From NCBI RefSeq assembly GCF_026210795.1, contig NC_089437.1:1860001-1924000 (forward strand): 64,000 bases of DNA, given 5' to 3'. The notes under the pieces were generated by a model. The model did not search any database. It saw nothing but the letters and a program-made list of their open reading frames with translations, and was not told where the DNA came from. The position numbers and the translations under genes were made by a program. Shown here one piece after another: positions 24,376-35,530 of the stretch. This stretch comes from Rhizophagus irregularis. Taxonomy: Eukaryota > Glomeromycota > Glomeromycetes > Glomerales > Glomeraceae. How positions within the stretch are numbered: the stretch's first letter is position 1; every line of letters begins with the position of its first letter.

Positions 24376-24652
24376 AGAAAAACCAAAACAAAAAAAAAAC
24401 AAAAATGAAAATTTACGTTTTTGTTTTTGAGGTCAAGACAGAATGAAACTGATCAGTACGAAATCGAAAAAAAAAAAAATTTTTTTTCTTCGATCACCTG
24501 TTATTGAATAAAAAAGATGGATAAATTTGCGTTAGATTTCGCAAATTTTCCACGCCACAAAATCAGGACACAAAATTTGCATCAATAATATTCTGCGGCG
24601 CTGACCATGCGACATGTCGCGGGTACGATAAAAAACAAAACCCTATTAAAAA

Positions 24653-26019
24653 ATGTTAAAAATAAAGTTTTATTAAAAAAATTTGATAAAATGTATATAA
24701 ACATTTTGTTAAAAAAAAAAAATTTTTTTTTAAAGGAAAAATAAAATGTTAATAAAGTTTCATTATATAATTATTTTAAAAAAAAAGAAATGCCAAGTAT
24801 TTTGTTAAAAAAAAGAAATATTTCAGAAGTATATATATACTTTCAAAATGCCATTTTAAAGTTTAATCAGTTATAAACTTATAGCTGATCATCTTAATGA
24901 TTGAACAACTGCAAATGCTATATCTTTAAAGTTTAAATCTTTATTTTCTTCACTTTATTTCTAGAAATATAAGCTATGATAATTATTTTTAATTAAAAAA
25001 AAAACTTGACAGCTTAGTTGTTAAATTATAAGACATAATAATTATTAACATTATGTATTTAGTATATGGATGTTAATTATCATGTTAAAGAATTAACTAG
25101 TATTGATTAATATGTATACTGGTATTAATTAACACTTATAAAACTTATTGATACTTTATATTTTTTATAAGTATCAGTATTATATTGTATTCTAAGTAAT
25201 ATTAAATTAAACTTTCTGTATAAAATACATTTCCATTATAAGAAAATCATTTAACTCTTTAATTATATATAGAAAAATTCATTCTAATGCTAATATTACT
25301 AAAGTATTTATTTAAGATAATAACTTAATTCAATCTTAGTATTCTACTTTATTCTTAAATCCTTTAGAAAATTTAACCAAATTGTTTTTTTTAGATTAAC
25401 TGTTATGCATTTATTAAAAAAAAAATCAGGCTATATAAAAATACAAAGAGAACAACCTAGACTAAAGTAACAAAATAAACTACTCATCATCCTAATTAAA
25501 ACCCTACAAATGTATAATCAAATAGTTTAAAGCTATATAGATGTAATTTTATTTAGAAACAAACTTTATCTTAACCTTTTGCAGATCCTGTAGTCTTAAC
25601 TTAACAAACTACAAACTAATACTACTATAGACTGTATTACCATTATAAAAATATCAAAAACAAAAAAAACAAGAAAAGGTTAAACCCCCTTATAAATTAT
25701 GATCCTCATAAGATTCTCCCACCCATCAGCAAAATGGTATAATCAAATCTATTTAAATAGCCTAAAAAGATCTTAGATCTTATCTATTAACGAATATAAT
25801 TGTGACTTATAATTGTACAAATACAAAATGCAAACATGTCATATTTCAGAGTTGACATGTTTTGGAACAGAAACTCATAGTCATAAGAAAATTTACAGAA
25901 CTCTTCTAATATCTAAAACAGTAATACAGCAACATTTTTTATCTAATTTCAAGTAGATACACAGGATCCCGCCTACTACTAATAAGATATGTTACCAGTA
26001 AAAATTTCACTTTCATATG
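24653..26019. other. AT-rich gene-free stretch right of the MULE
   Basis: No coding sequence or intact element recognised. TnAn tract near 24710-24735. Confidence 0.5.
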
Positions 26020-26175
26020 AAACCTTACCTTAGGATTTGCTTAAATTCTATTGGTTAATTGACTAAAAAGAAAAAAAATCATAACAATGTAACATAAAAT
26101 TTCCTTTTATAGTAGGATCTTTAAAGAGTTTTATATGTAAACCTTACCTTAGACTACAAGGTAATCTATTTTAAT
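26020..26175. mobile_element. MITE family A, degraded copy
   Basis: Retains the core (TTCTATTGGTTAATTGACTA, CATAAAATTTCCTTTTATAG) but both TIRs are eroded. Confidence 0.7.
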
Positions 26176-27646
26176 AATAGGCAAGGTCTTAGATATACTA
26201 GATCTAACCAATTTTTTTATTTAAGTAATCTAATATTTTTAATTTTAATAATTACTCTGCTGATTAACTTAAATTAATAAAAATTAAAAACTAAAATCCA
26301 TTAATCCCATCAGCCTCTTAAAATGACCGATCTACATAAATTTAAAAAAGTTATCTTCAGTCCAGCAGATGATCAACATTTCAGTACTTCTAGCTTTTCA
26401 AAAAAAAACAAAAGTAAAAACGCTAAAATTCTAAGAAAAAAGAAAAAACTAAAAAAACAAAAAGGAAAGTCATAACCTCAAAAATTTCTAGAGAAAAAAT
26501 TGAATAAAGAAGATAATAAATATCAAGCCTCTGTCTATTACTTTAATATTACAAATAACAATTGATAATAAAAAAAATACCTGGTTCATAAATAACTACT
26601 TTAACTTCAACTTGCATTTCAAGGAAAAACCTTTGAAATACTTCTAAAAATAAAGAAACTAACAGAAAGACTTTATACTAGTGCAGAGTTCAAAGCTCAG
26701 CTATCCAGTATATAACTATTACAACTTTCAGAAATCTAGTAGAAAAAAAGCTTTGCAGAAGTAAAATTATCTTTAGTGAAAACTGCTTTATAATTTTGTA
26801 ATTCTATTAAAACTTTGAGTTAAAGATTCATTTAAATCTTGAAAGAATGACTGAGAAATTTAAAAACATATTAAAAGCACTTTATAACCGCTTAAATGAA
26901 AAAAACAAGTTTTTTCTTTAGCAATTTCTACTAGAAAAATGGTCAAGTGATTAGTAGGTAAAAAATATAGTTAATTCTAATTATATTTGACCAAATTGTT
27001 TTGTAAATTTATATATTTTTTTATGATACTATTAATTCCTTTAACATATTAAGTTCTACAGTAAAATATTATAAGTAATTTTATAAGTTATGTAGATTTA
27101 CTAAAATAAAATATAAAATAAATCTAATATAAATCTTTACTTACTATATAAATAAAAACTTTTTCTTATAATTCTTTGATTTTACTTATTTAAATTCTTA
27201 TTAAATACTAATTACTAGTATAAGGGAATGTTTTATTTAACTAATTCAATTTAATATTAAATGTAATCTTATTTAAACAATTAGTACATATAAAATAAAA
27301 TTAAAATAAAAAAGAATTGTAATGTTCTTCTAAAGATCTTTATATATAATGGTTTGCATTTAAATAGTATCTAAACAAATTACTAAAACAATTCAAATTT
27401 ATATAACTAAAATTTTAAAATAAATCAATATTACATCTAAAAAGATGGATTATATATCAAAATATTTGTTTTATTGAGATAAATTTAACAAGTCAAAGAT
27501 CATTAAAATTTAATTACTGGATTCTAAAATAGCAAAATTTAAAGTTAAAACTTTATATATTTAAAACAAAAATTAAATATAAGATTTATATAAATTTAAA
27601 TCTAAGTTTTTTTAATAATCTTTGAAATTCTATCTAGGTCTATATA
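26176..27646. other. AT-rich gene-free stretch
   Basis: No ORF above background and no recognisable TIR. Probably decayed repeat sequence. Confidence 0.4.
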
Positions 27647-27870
27647 GGACCCCACTTACTTATAAGATAGGTCACCCCTAGGCCTAAGATAAAAATCATA
27701 TATAAAATTCTTTGCAGATCCTACTATAAAAGGAAATTTTATGTTACATTATTATGATTTTTTTCCTTTTTAGCTAATTAACCAATAGAATTTAAGAAAA
27801 AAGTAAGGTAAAAACTATTAGTAAAGGGCTAATTTTCTATGATGATCTTTATTATAAGTAAGCAAGGTCC
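27647..27870. mobile_element. MITE family A, full copy (inverted orientation)
   Basis: TIRs: GGACCCCACTTACTTATAA on the left, reverse complement of GGACCTTGCTTACTTATAA on the right, 224 bp. The core CATAAAATTTCCTTTTATAG is in reverse orientation relative to the copies at 29828 and 33329. Confidence 0.88.
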
Positions 27871-28507
27871 GTAGAGTGGCTTCGTTACTGACTGTTTCCT
27901 TGTTTTTATATATTTGTTTTTATGTTTTCGTTTTTATACAAGGGGTTTTTTTTTGCTATTTTTTTTTCTATTTTCTTTTTGATTTGAAGGTACATTTGTA
28001 TTAGGTTTATTATTGCCATTTTCAAAATTACTAACAAATTCTGATTTGCGAGGTTTAATATATGATTTTTCGTATAACAAAAGTGAATCACATTTTTACA
28101 CGAATTTTTAATATTTTCATGTTAAATTTTTTTTGTGAATCACCAAATTCAAGATAAAATATGTATCAATGTAAAATTTCAGTATCTTTTAGAATTATTT
28201 GTATATTATTACATAATTATGCTACTTTCTATACCTTAGAATAAAGCTACTAATTATGTAATATTTTTATAGATAATCTTAGGGTACGTATATCTTACAT
28301 TTCAATATATATGCTTGATATCTTTAATACTATCCACTGATAAAGTAAAAAATAATTCAGTTCTAAATCTTTAATTTTTCAATTTAGTATAAAGATCTTT
28401 ATTTCTTGAAAACTATAATAATATTCCTATCTGAAATGCAATTCAGCATTACAAATAGAATAATTTTTACAAAACTAATAATTCAGATAATAATGCATTT
28501 CCATTAC
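27871..28507. other. Gene-free stretch between two elements
   Basis: AT-rich. One short minus-strand ORF (27906-28091) looks like chance. Nothing else seen. Confidence 0.4.
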
Positions 28508-28510
28508 TTA

Positions 28511-29036
28511 CACAGGTCGAAAAGTGAAAAATCAGGCACCAATCAGTCACCAATCAGGTAGCTGATTGGTGACTGATTGGTGACTGATTGGCATTTTCGC
28601 CAAATCTTGCGTCGCAATCAGGCAGTTTGCTAACTTTTGATCCAGTGATCAGAAAAAGATGAAATATAGCTCATTGGAATCGTCTCAACATAACGAATCT
28701 AATGGTAGTAAAATCGCATTTCTAGGATTAATACTTGATGAGAAATTAAGTAAAATATAAAAATAAAAATGTATCATTTATATTTTATTTAATTTTTTAT
28801 TAACTATCAATCCTAGAGATGTGATTTTACTACCATTAGATTTGTCTTGTTGAGACGATTCCAATGAGCTATATTTCATTCTTTTCTGATCACTGGATCA
28901 AAAGTTAGTAAATGCCTGATTGGTGACGATATTTGGCGAAAATGCCAATCAGTCACCAATCAGTCACCAATCAGGTACCTGATTGGTGACCGATTGGTGA
29001 CTGATTGATGCCTGATTTTTCACTTTTCGACCTGTG
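28511..29036. mobile_element. Fold-back element B, copy 1 (ends CACAGGTCG, 3-bp TSD TTA)
   Basis: A 526-bp near-complete palindrome. Both ends read CACAGGTCGAAAAGTGAAAA inward, and the arms extend to a short AT-rich centre near 28765. Flanked by TTA (28508-28510 and 29037-29039). The arms contain CCAATCAGTCACCAATCAG-type short repeats (7-10-bp units). No ORF. A second copy lies at 36591-37127. Three-bp TSD plus CAC-starting ends would fit a CACTA/CMC-type or Harbinger-type mover; the superfamily is inference. Confidence 0.93.
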
Positions 29037-29039
29037 TTA

Positions 29040-29827
29040 AAAAACTTAAAAATTGTTAAAAATAGAATTTGAAAATATTTATTATTACTAAAAAACTAAA
29101 ATAAAAAGATTATTTCACATTTTTTGAATAGACTTTAGATAGCAAAATTTATATTAACAAATAATATATTAGAAATAATTGGACAAGTAAATATTGCATG
29201 ACTCTTTGTTTTTTATAGATATAATATATTAATAATTAAAATCATACATAAATATATATTTTCATAAATATTATTTTCAAATAGTATTTCGCACAAATTG
29301 AATTTTTTTTTAATATTTAATTTGATTTACTAGACTTGACTTAAAGTCTCAAACTCAATTTGAATTTCAAAAAAATATCTTATAATCTAGTAAGAGGATA
29401 GGAATTATATAATATTATGTGATATTCAGTTTAACTTCTTCTTTTCAGATTTAATAATCAATCAAATTGTATTATATAATTTTATTAAATATAAAATAAG
29501 ATTTTAGTTACCTCTTTCCCCTCTTTAATAATTATGTAATATCTGTAAACTCTTTAATTTAATTTTAATAATTTTTTTAATCAATAACTTTCATTACCCT
29601 AATTAAAATAAAAAATTGTTAAAATCAGACTACTAGATTAAAAGTTATTTGAAAAAATATTTTTACTCTCAGAATTAATTAAAATTACATATATTATAAA
29701 TCAATTTATACAGAACATTACTTTTAAATAAAACATCAGCATCATACATATAAATTTTAAAACAATCTTAATGAGATAAATAATGGAATATCACCATTTG
29801 TTATTATTAGTAATACTGATATAGATA
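29040..29827. other. AT-rich gene-free stretch
   Basis: No coding sequence. A relic resembling the repeat at 37320-37400 (GTTACCTCTTTCCCCTC ... TATGTAATATCTGT) lies near 29508-29548. Confidence 0.4.
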
Positions 29828-30049
29828 GGATCCCACTTACTTATAATAAAGGTCACCATAGAAAATTGGCCCTTTACTAATAATTTTTACCTTACTTTTT
29901 TCTTAAATTCTATTGGTTAATTAGCTAAAAAGGAAAAAATAATAACAATGTAACATAAAATTTCCTTTTATAGTAAGATCTGCAAAGAATTTTATATATG
30001 ATTTTTACCTTAGGCTTAGAAGTGACCTATCTTATAAGTAAGTGGCATC
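29828..30049. mobile_element. MITE family A, full copy
   Basis: TIRs GGATCCCACTTACTTATAA on the left and the reverse complement of GATGCCACTTACTTATAA on the right, same core as other copies. About 222 bp. No convincing target duplication. Confidence 0.88.
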
Positions 30050-30283
30050 ATACTACAACTACACTCCTAAAATTAAGACTATCAGAACATTCTTTTGAAC
30101 TTATCAAGATGCTTCTAGCTTTTTAAGCATTAACCTTATTTCTGTTAATATAGTTAGCTTATCAATACCGCCTAAGGTCTTAATCTATATTCTTGATTTC
30201 TTTAGTTACCTTTTGCTTCTTACTCAACTGATTGTTAGAATTAGTTGTTCGTAAAACTCTGAATTTAACCTAACTGATCAGAT

Positions 30284-31941
30284 TAGAGGTGTGCTCTGGT
30301 GAAATCCGTTCAATCCGTCATCTGATCCGATCAAAAAATGGATCACCCGGATTAAGAATGAACGGATTGCGGATAATCTGGATGGATCTGTTGGATAACA
30401 TCAGATTGATCGGATATTACACGGATGACTGGATTGACCGGATTGATCAGATAATCTGGTCAAATTCATAACTTTTTTTTTTTTTTTTAACATAAATGTT
30501 TTTTTTTAAAAAAAAAAACACCTTTTTTTCTTTAGGACAGACTTGGACTTGGACTTCGGAACGACTTGGACTGCTTGAATTTCAAAAAGTAAGTGTAAAT
30601 TTCTTTTTCTTTTATCTTGGGAACGTCACTAAATGTTCCTTTACTTCATTTCTTTAGGGGATGCCTGCCTGGAACTTAATTTCGGCTTGGGCTATAAAGG
30701 TAAGTTGGGGGAGGGTAATTTTGATTTTTTGTTTGTCTTTGGGAACGTCATTAACGTTCCTTTTGCTTTTTTTCTTTAGGAAACGCCCTCCCGGATTTGA
30801 ATTTCATAAAGGTAAGTTGGGAAGGGTATTTTCGGGGTTTTTTTTATCTTTGGGAATGTCATTAACGTTCCTTTTGCTTTTTTTCTTTAGGAGACGCCCT
30901 CCCAGATTTGGATTTCATAAAGGTAAGTTGGGAAGGTTATTTTTGAGTTTTTTTTGTCTTTGGGAACGTAATTAACGTTCTTTTTGCTTCTTTTCTTTAG
31001 GTGACGCCCTCCCAGATTTGGATTTCATAAAGGTAAGTTGGGGAAATTATTTTTGAGTTTTTTTTATCTTTAAGAACGTAATTAACGTTCCTTTTGCTTC
31101 TTTTCTTTAGGTGATGCCCTTCCTAGACCTGGATTTTGGCTTGGGCTATTAAAGTAAGTTGGGAGGGTGTTTTATCTTTTTTTTTTGTCTTTAGAAACGT
31201 CATTAACGTTCCTTTTGCTTCTTTTCTTTAGGAGACGTCCTCCCGGATTTGGATTTCATAAAGGTAAGTTGGTGAGGTTATTTTTGAGTTTTTTTTGTTT
31301 TTGGGAACATAATTAACGTTCCTTTTGCTTCTTTTCTTTAGGTGATGCCCTTCCTGGACCTGGATTTCGGCTTGGGCTATTAAAGTAAGTTGGGGAAGGG
31401 TTTTTTATCTTTTTTTTTTGTCTTTAGGAATGTAACTAACGTTCCTTTTGCTTCTTTCTTTAGAAGGACGCCTCTTGGACCTAGATTTCGGCATGGGTTA
31501 TAAAGGTAAGTTGGGGGAAAAGTATTTTTGTTTTTTTGTTTTTAGGAACGTAATTAACGTTCCTTTTGCTTCTTTTTTTTAGGGAGACACCTTCTTGGAC
31601 CTCTAAATCTTAAACTTTTTATAAATATTGTGTCAACTAATTTGTTAAAAATCATTTGTAATAACGTAAAAATAAATACTATGTTTATTATTATAAAATT
31701 CTAATTGTTAATTAATATTAATAAAAAGTATTAAGTAGAAAAAACTGAATTCGGATTCATTGGATTCACTGGATTGACCAGATTATTCAGATATCCCGGT
31801 CAAATTGGTGAGCAAGTATTGACTGGATATCCGATAATCCATTCGGTCAATCCGATGAATTATTCGGATCAATCTGAATCTAGTCAAATTTCAGATGGAT
31901 GACTGGATATCCGGATTGACCGGATTCAGAGCATACCTCTA
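30284..31941. mobile_element. Non-autonomous element C with 8-bp TSD GATCAGAT (hAT-like ends)
   Basis: Ends read inward TAGAGGTGTGCTCTG and TAGAGGTATGCTCTG. Exact 8-bp flanking repeats GATCAGAT are at 30276-30283 and 31942-31949. Length 1658 bp. Subterminal regions (30300-30470 and 31750-31925) are dense in GGATTGACCGGAT/ATCCGGAT motifs in both orientations, the kind of cluster transposases bind. The interior is micro-exon/intron array 2. No transposase, so non-autonomous. 8-bp TSD and TAGAG ends fit hAT; superfamily is inference. Confidence 0.9.
30530..31600 (+). repeat. Micro-exon/intron tandem array 2
   Basis: Nine successive intron-like segments of about 69-82 nt, each GTAAGT(TGGG)...TTTCTTTAG, alternate with 'exons' of 32 nt (for example 30780-30811) or 42-43 nt (for example 30658-30699). 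Each intron has GAACGTAATTAACGTTC or a close variant 25-30 nt before its 3' end; TTAAC is a plausible branchpoint. Exon cores (GACCTGGATTTCGGCTTGGG) are related to those of array 1. Exon lengths are not multiples of three and no frame is conserved, so a protein-coding role is unlikely. Confidence 0.85.
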
Positions 31942-31949
31942 GATCAGAT

Positions 31950-33328
31950 GACCTGATAGGTTAACCTGAAAAATTTGGATCAGGTATAGTGGCTGTCACC
32001 TATAAACCACACTAATATTAAGTGACTTCAAATTTTTATAAATTGTAAATTGAATAGTAAAAAAAAGAAACTAAACCGATAAAATGATAGAGCAACATGT
32101 ACTGAACATTTCTATCAGATTATTTTATAGAATTTATTAAGAATTTTAATTAATATTATGGGTTAAAGTTAGATAATTTTAATAAGTAGCAATAATAAAA
32201 ATAATAAAAATATAAAATTTTGGACTAGTTTTCATGTAATTTTTATGGATTTTACAAAAATTTTATGGAAATCCACAAGAATTCCATGTAATATGGCAAA
32301 AAAAATTAATATTTTGACAAAGTACTTTAAAACATAAGTTACACAATATAAATAAATAAAGGATAAATCTAATTGTAACAGCCTGTTACGCATCTTATTT
32401 GTAACAACCCCAATTTTATCCAATTAAAATTTAAGATTAGGCATAATGTAAACAAAAACAAAAGATCAGTTAGTAAGACAAAAGAATTTTTTAAAAAATT
32501 TCAAGAAACTGCTTATAACTTAAAATTTTGTCTATGAAACTGTCTTAAGTACATTAAGTAAAAGTTTTCCAAATTAAATTTTGCATATAAAAATTTTATT
32601 TGTGAAACACATATTAAATTTATTATTAAAAAAAAATAAAAAAAGGATATTACAAATAAGATATGTAACAGGCTATTACAAATACATTTTTTCATAAATA
32701 AATTTTAAAATTTTGGACTATTGTTATTTATAGATGACAGTTACTATAGCAAATTTAATAACCTGATCTCAGGTCAGGTCAGTTACAGTCAGGTACCCAA
32801 CCTGACCTGTTAACCTGATATATTTTGTATCAAAAAAAAAAACATTTTAGCATTTTTTATAGCCAAAATCTGAATCTAACATTTTTTTATTAAAAATAAT
32901 AATAAAACACATCTTCTTTTAATAAAATAATTTTTTTTTAATTAAAAATATCAAACCTAACATTTTTCATTAAATTAAACAAAAACGTCAGATCTGATGT
33001 TATTCATTAAAAGATATATAAAAAAACTTTTTTTTTAGTTAAAAATGTTAAATCTGACATTTTTCATTAAACTAAATAAAAAAAAAGTTTTTTTAATGAA
33101 AAAATGTAAAATCTGACGTTTTTCATTAAAAGAAATATAAAAAACATTTTTTTTTAGTTAAAAATATCTCATTTCTAATATAAGATTTTTATTTTTTGAA
33201 ATCTAACAATATCTAAACGATTATATTAAAAAAGAAGAATTTAGTCAAAGTGAAATAGCATTACTAATACTTCAAAAAATTGATTAATACTGGAAAGTAG
33301 TGGATTTATCTATCTTAGTGTTTAGCTA
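31950..33328. repeat. Remains of an older element with AACCTGA subterminal repeats, interrupted by element C
   Basis: AACCTGA/CAGGT motifs cluster at 31950-31990 and again, partly inverted, at 32757-32822 (CAGGTCAGGTC...GTCAGGTACC). Left of element C there is a trace (TTTAACCTAACTGATCAG near 30265). Element C therefore seems to have inserted into this older element. A roughly 80-bp tandem repeat with AAATCTGACATTTTTCATTA occupies about 32870-33170. No gene. Confidence 0.55.
32374..32680. mobile_element. MITE D, 307 bp, TIR TGTAACAGCCTGTTAC
   Basis: The left end TGTAACAGCCTGTTACGCAT and the reverse complement of the right end TGTAATAGCCTGTTACATAT match over about 30 bp. Flanked by AAT at 32371-32373 and 32681-32683. 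No ORF. It lies within the older repeat block. Confidence 0.75.
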
Positions 33329-33551
33329 GAATCCCGCTTACTTATAATAAAGGTCACTGTAGAAAATTAGCCTTTTACTAATAGTTTTTACTTTACTTTT
33401 TTTTTAAATTCTATTGGTCAATTATCTAAAAAAGAAAAAAATCATAATAATGTAACATAAAATTTCCTTTTATAGTAGAATCTGTAAAGAATTTTATATA
33501 TGATTTTTACCTTAGGCCTGGGGTGACTTATCTTATAAGTAAGCGGAGTCC
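33329..33551. mobile_element. MITE family A, full copy
   Basis: TIRs GAATCCCGCTTACTTATAA and the reverse complement of GGACTCCGCTTACTTATAA, same core as the other copies, same orientation as the copy at 29828. It directly abuts the transposase remnant that follows. Confidence 0.88.
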
Positions 33552-33559
33552 TGTTTAAT

Positions 33560-34941
33560 TACAGTTAAAGATAGCGCTGCAAATAGGCAATTGCAGAATA
33601 ATTGTAATTTGTGGTATTGCAGAACATTGCGAATTTTGAAGTTTAAATATCTGCTGAAGCGCAAAAAAATAGCGAACATCAAATATAAAGTTCGTGGGCT
33701 TGCAGAAACTTATCTTATTGGAAATCTGAACTTAAAATTAGATATTTCAAATTCTATTTCTTATTTAACGGAGCAGGGATATCATATTAAAAAGTATTGC
33801 ATCTCTTAATGGTCTACCAGAGGTATTGTATTTGTGCATCCGGAACAATTAAAGAAGCTTGAGCATCATGAATGGTTGACACTTATAGATTCAACACATA
33901 AAACAAATCGGTATGATTGGCATCTATTTACTCTTTACGTCTGTAATACCTATAAATGTTAGAACATAAATGCCTATTTTTTTGTAAATAATAAAGATGC
34001 AGATACAGTTGCAGAAACTTTAATAATAATCTGCAATAAGTATTGTTGTTATTCTTCCTGTTACATACTTTCAGATCATAGTAATATCAAAGCTAAGAGC
34101 ATTAAAAAGACATTTCCTGGCATGACCGCTGGTGAACAAGAGTGCCAAGTTCTCCTTTGCATTGTCCATATTATGAGAATGTGGATGCAAAAAATTCATG
34201 AAAAAAAACTTGAGACATTATGATCGCGGTGATGCATAAAAGAACAAAGATTGGATGCGAAAGTCTTATTCAAGATGCTATTAATTTTTGTCCCGTTCCT
34301 TCTATACAAAGTTATATTAAAAGGAACTATATGAAAAATACTGAGAAATAAGGCTTATGGGGGAACCGCAACATTCTATGCTTTTACGAAGTTTTACAAT
34401 CATTTTAACGAATTTGCTAAAATCTTTTCATAGTGAATTAAAGAAACAACATTTTTATCACATGAATTGATTTGTACATGATGATTTTTATTTGGCTATT
34501 TTGCCCGTATGCCCAACTCAAAACTCTTATATTTTAGGTGCTGCTCATAAAGTTGTCAATGTTGATTGCAAAAAAAGATCTGAAGCCAAAAGTGCATCTT
34601 TTGATTTTTGTATCAAGAAAATATCTGCGTATGGTGTTGATATTGATATTCTTGAAGAAATCCAAAAGTTCCCATTCCTGTTTCAACAATTAATCATTAG
34701 AGAAGCCTGTGCTGTGATGAATAGACTTAAAAAAAGAAAAAGTACGACAGGTCTTACTTCTCTTGATTATTTCTGCTTGTTTCACTATCGATATTTATTG
34801 CCCTGCAAGCATATTTTTCACGAATACATGTACAGCAATAAATTGTTAACTACCGATGTATGGCAAATATTTTGTGAAATTTTTGAAGAAAGTGGGTTTG
34901 AAGTGTATGAAAGTCAAAAATCATTTATAGAATATGTTTAG
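33560..34941 (+). pseudogene. Degraded MULE transposase of a second lineage
   Basis: Fragments in changing frames give recognisable MULE pieces. Around 33830-33960 the segment LEHHEWLTLIDSTHKTNRYD contains the first catalytic Asp in its usual D-x-T-x-K-T-N setting; later a segment reads ILSDHSNIKAKSIKKTFPG (second Asp region), then VLLCIVHIMRMW. The longest open part is 34492-34941 (149 codons) and contains a SWIM-like CLFHYRYLLPCKHIFHEY near its end. Several stops and frameshifts separate the parts, so it is long dead. It differs from the transposase at 20552-23059. Confidence 0.8.
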
Positions 34942-35530
34942 ACAGAGCAACAGAAAAATGCTAAAAATTGAAGAATTACTATGGAAAAATTAACCAAAAG
35001 AATGTGTGATAGGTATTGGCGTGTTGAAAAGATGGGTGATGTTAATCTTTTATTTCTATATTAGAAGCCTCTGTCGGTGAATCTGATTATTTTGCAATTT
35101 GATAATAATTCAAGTGGAAAAACTTAGAAATTAGAATTACTTATTAGTATTTTGATACTAATAAATGTACAAGGTTGTATTGGGTTCTGATTATTGTGCG
35201 GGCTTGGTTTCTTAAATTATTACAAATTTTTTTTTATGTAGATAAAACTATGAATTTTTTTTACGAATTTTTATTAGAAATTTTTACGAATTTTTTATAA
35301 GAAAAATTACATTTTAAATTCAAATAAAACAATAAAATCAATAAATACTAGGATGGGCCTTTTTTATTTTAATTAATTTTTTTAAAAATTTTTAATTTTT
35401 TTATTAATAATTTATTGATATATTGATATTTTTAAGAAATTTTACTTTGCTGGAATACATTTTTTTAGCCAATTATCATTTTGTATTCTAACAAAAAATC
35501 ATGTGATCCTTCCGGTTAATCGCCACTTCA
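34942..35530. other. Gene-free stretch
   Basis: AT-rich. May include the decayed 3' part of the preceding element. Nothing else recognised. Confidence 0.4.

Larger units (their letters stand above)
19129..24643 (-). mobile_element. MULE (Mutator-like) transposon, 5.5 kb, with long TIRs and 9-bp TSD
   Basis: Both ends read inward GGGTTTTGTTTTTTATCG. The flanks are identical 9-bp direct repeats TATTAAAAA at 19120-19128 and 24644-24652, the length expected for Mutator-like elements. The TIRs are long, at least about 0.8 kb per side (19129 to about 19960 and about 23680-24643), very similar to each other, and contain a tandem array of intron-like modules. The interior carries one transposase gene on the minus strand (20552-23059), disabled by three in-frame stops. 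High TIR similarity and a perfect TSD suggest a fairly recent insertion. Confidence 0.93.

Noticed and set aside
28511-29036. miRNA-type precursor
   Set aside because: The hairpin is about 260 bp per arm and present as a mobile repeat with TSDs; a fold-back transposon explains it better.
30661-30975. 104-codon ORF in array 2
   Set aside because: It runs straight through predicted introns and repeats the module sequence; shifting unit lengths (32/43 nt) destroy the frame.
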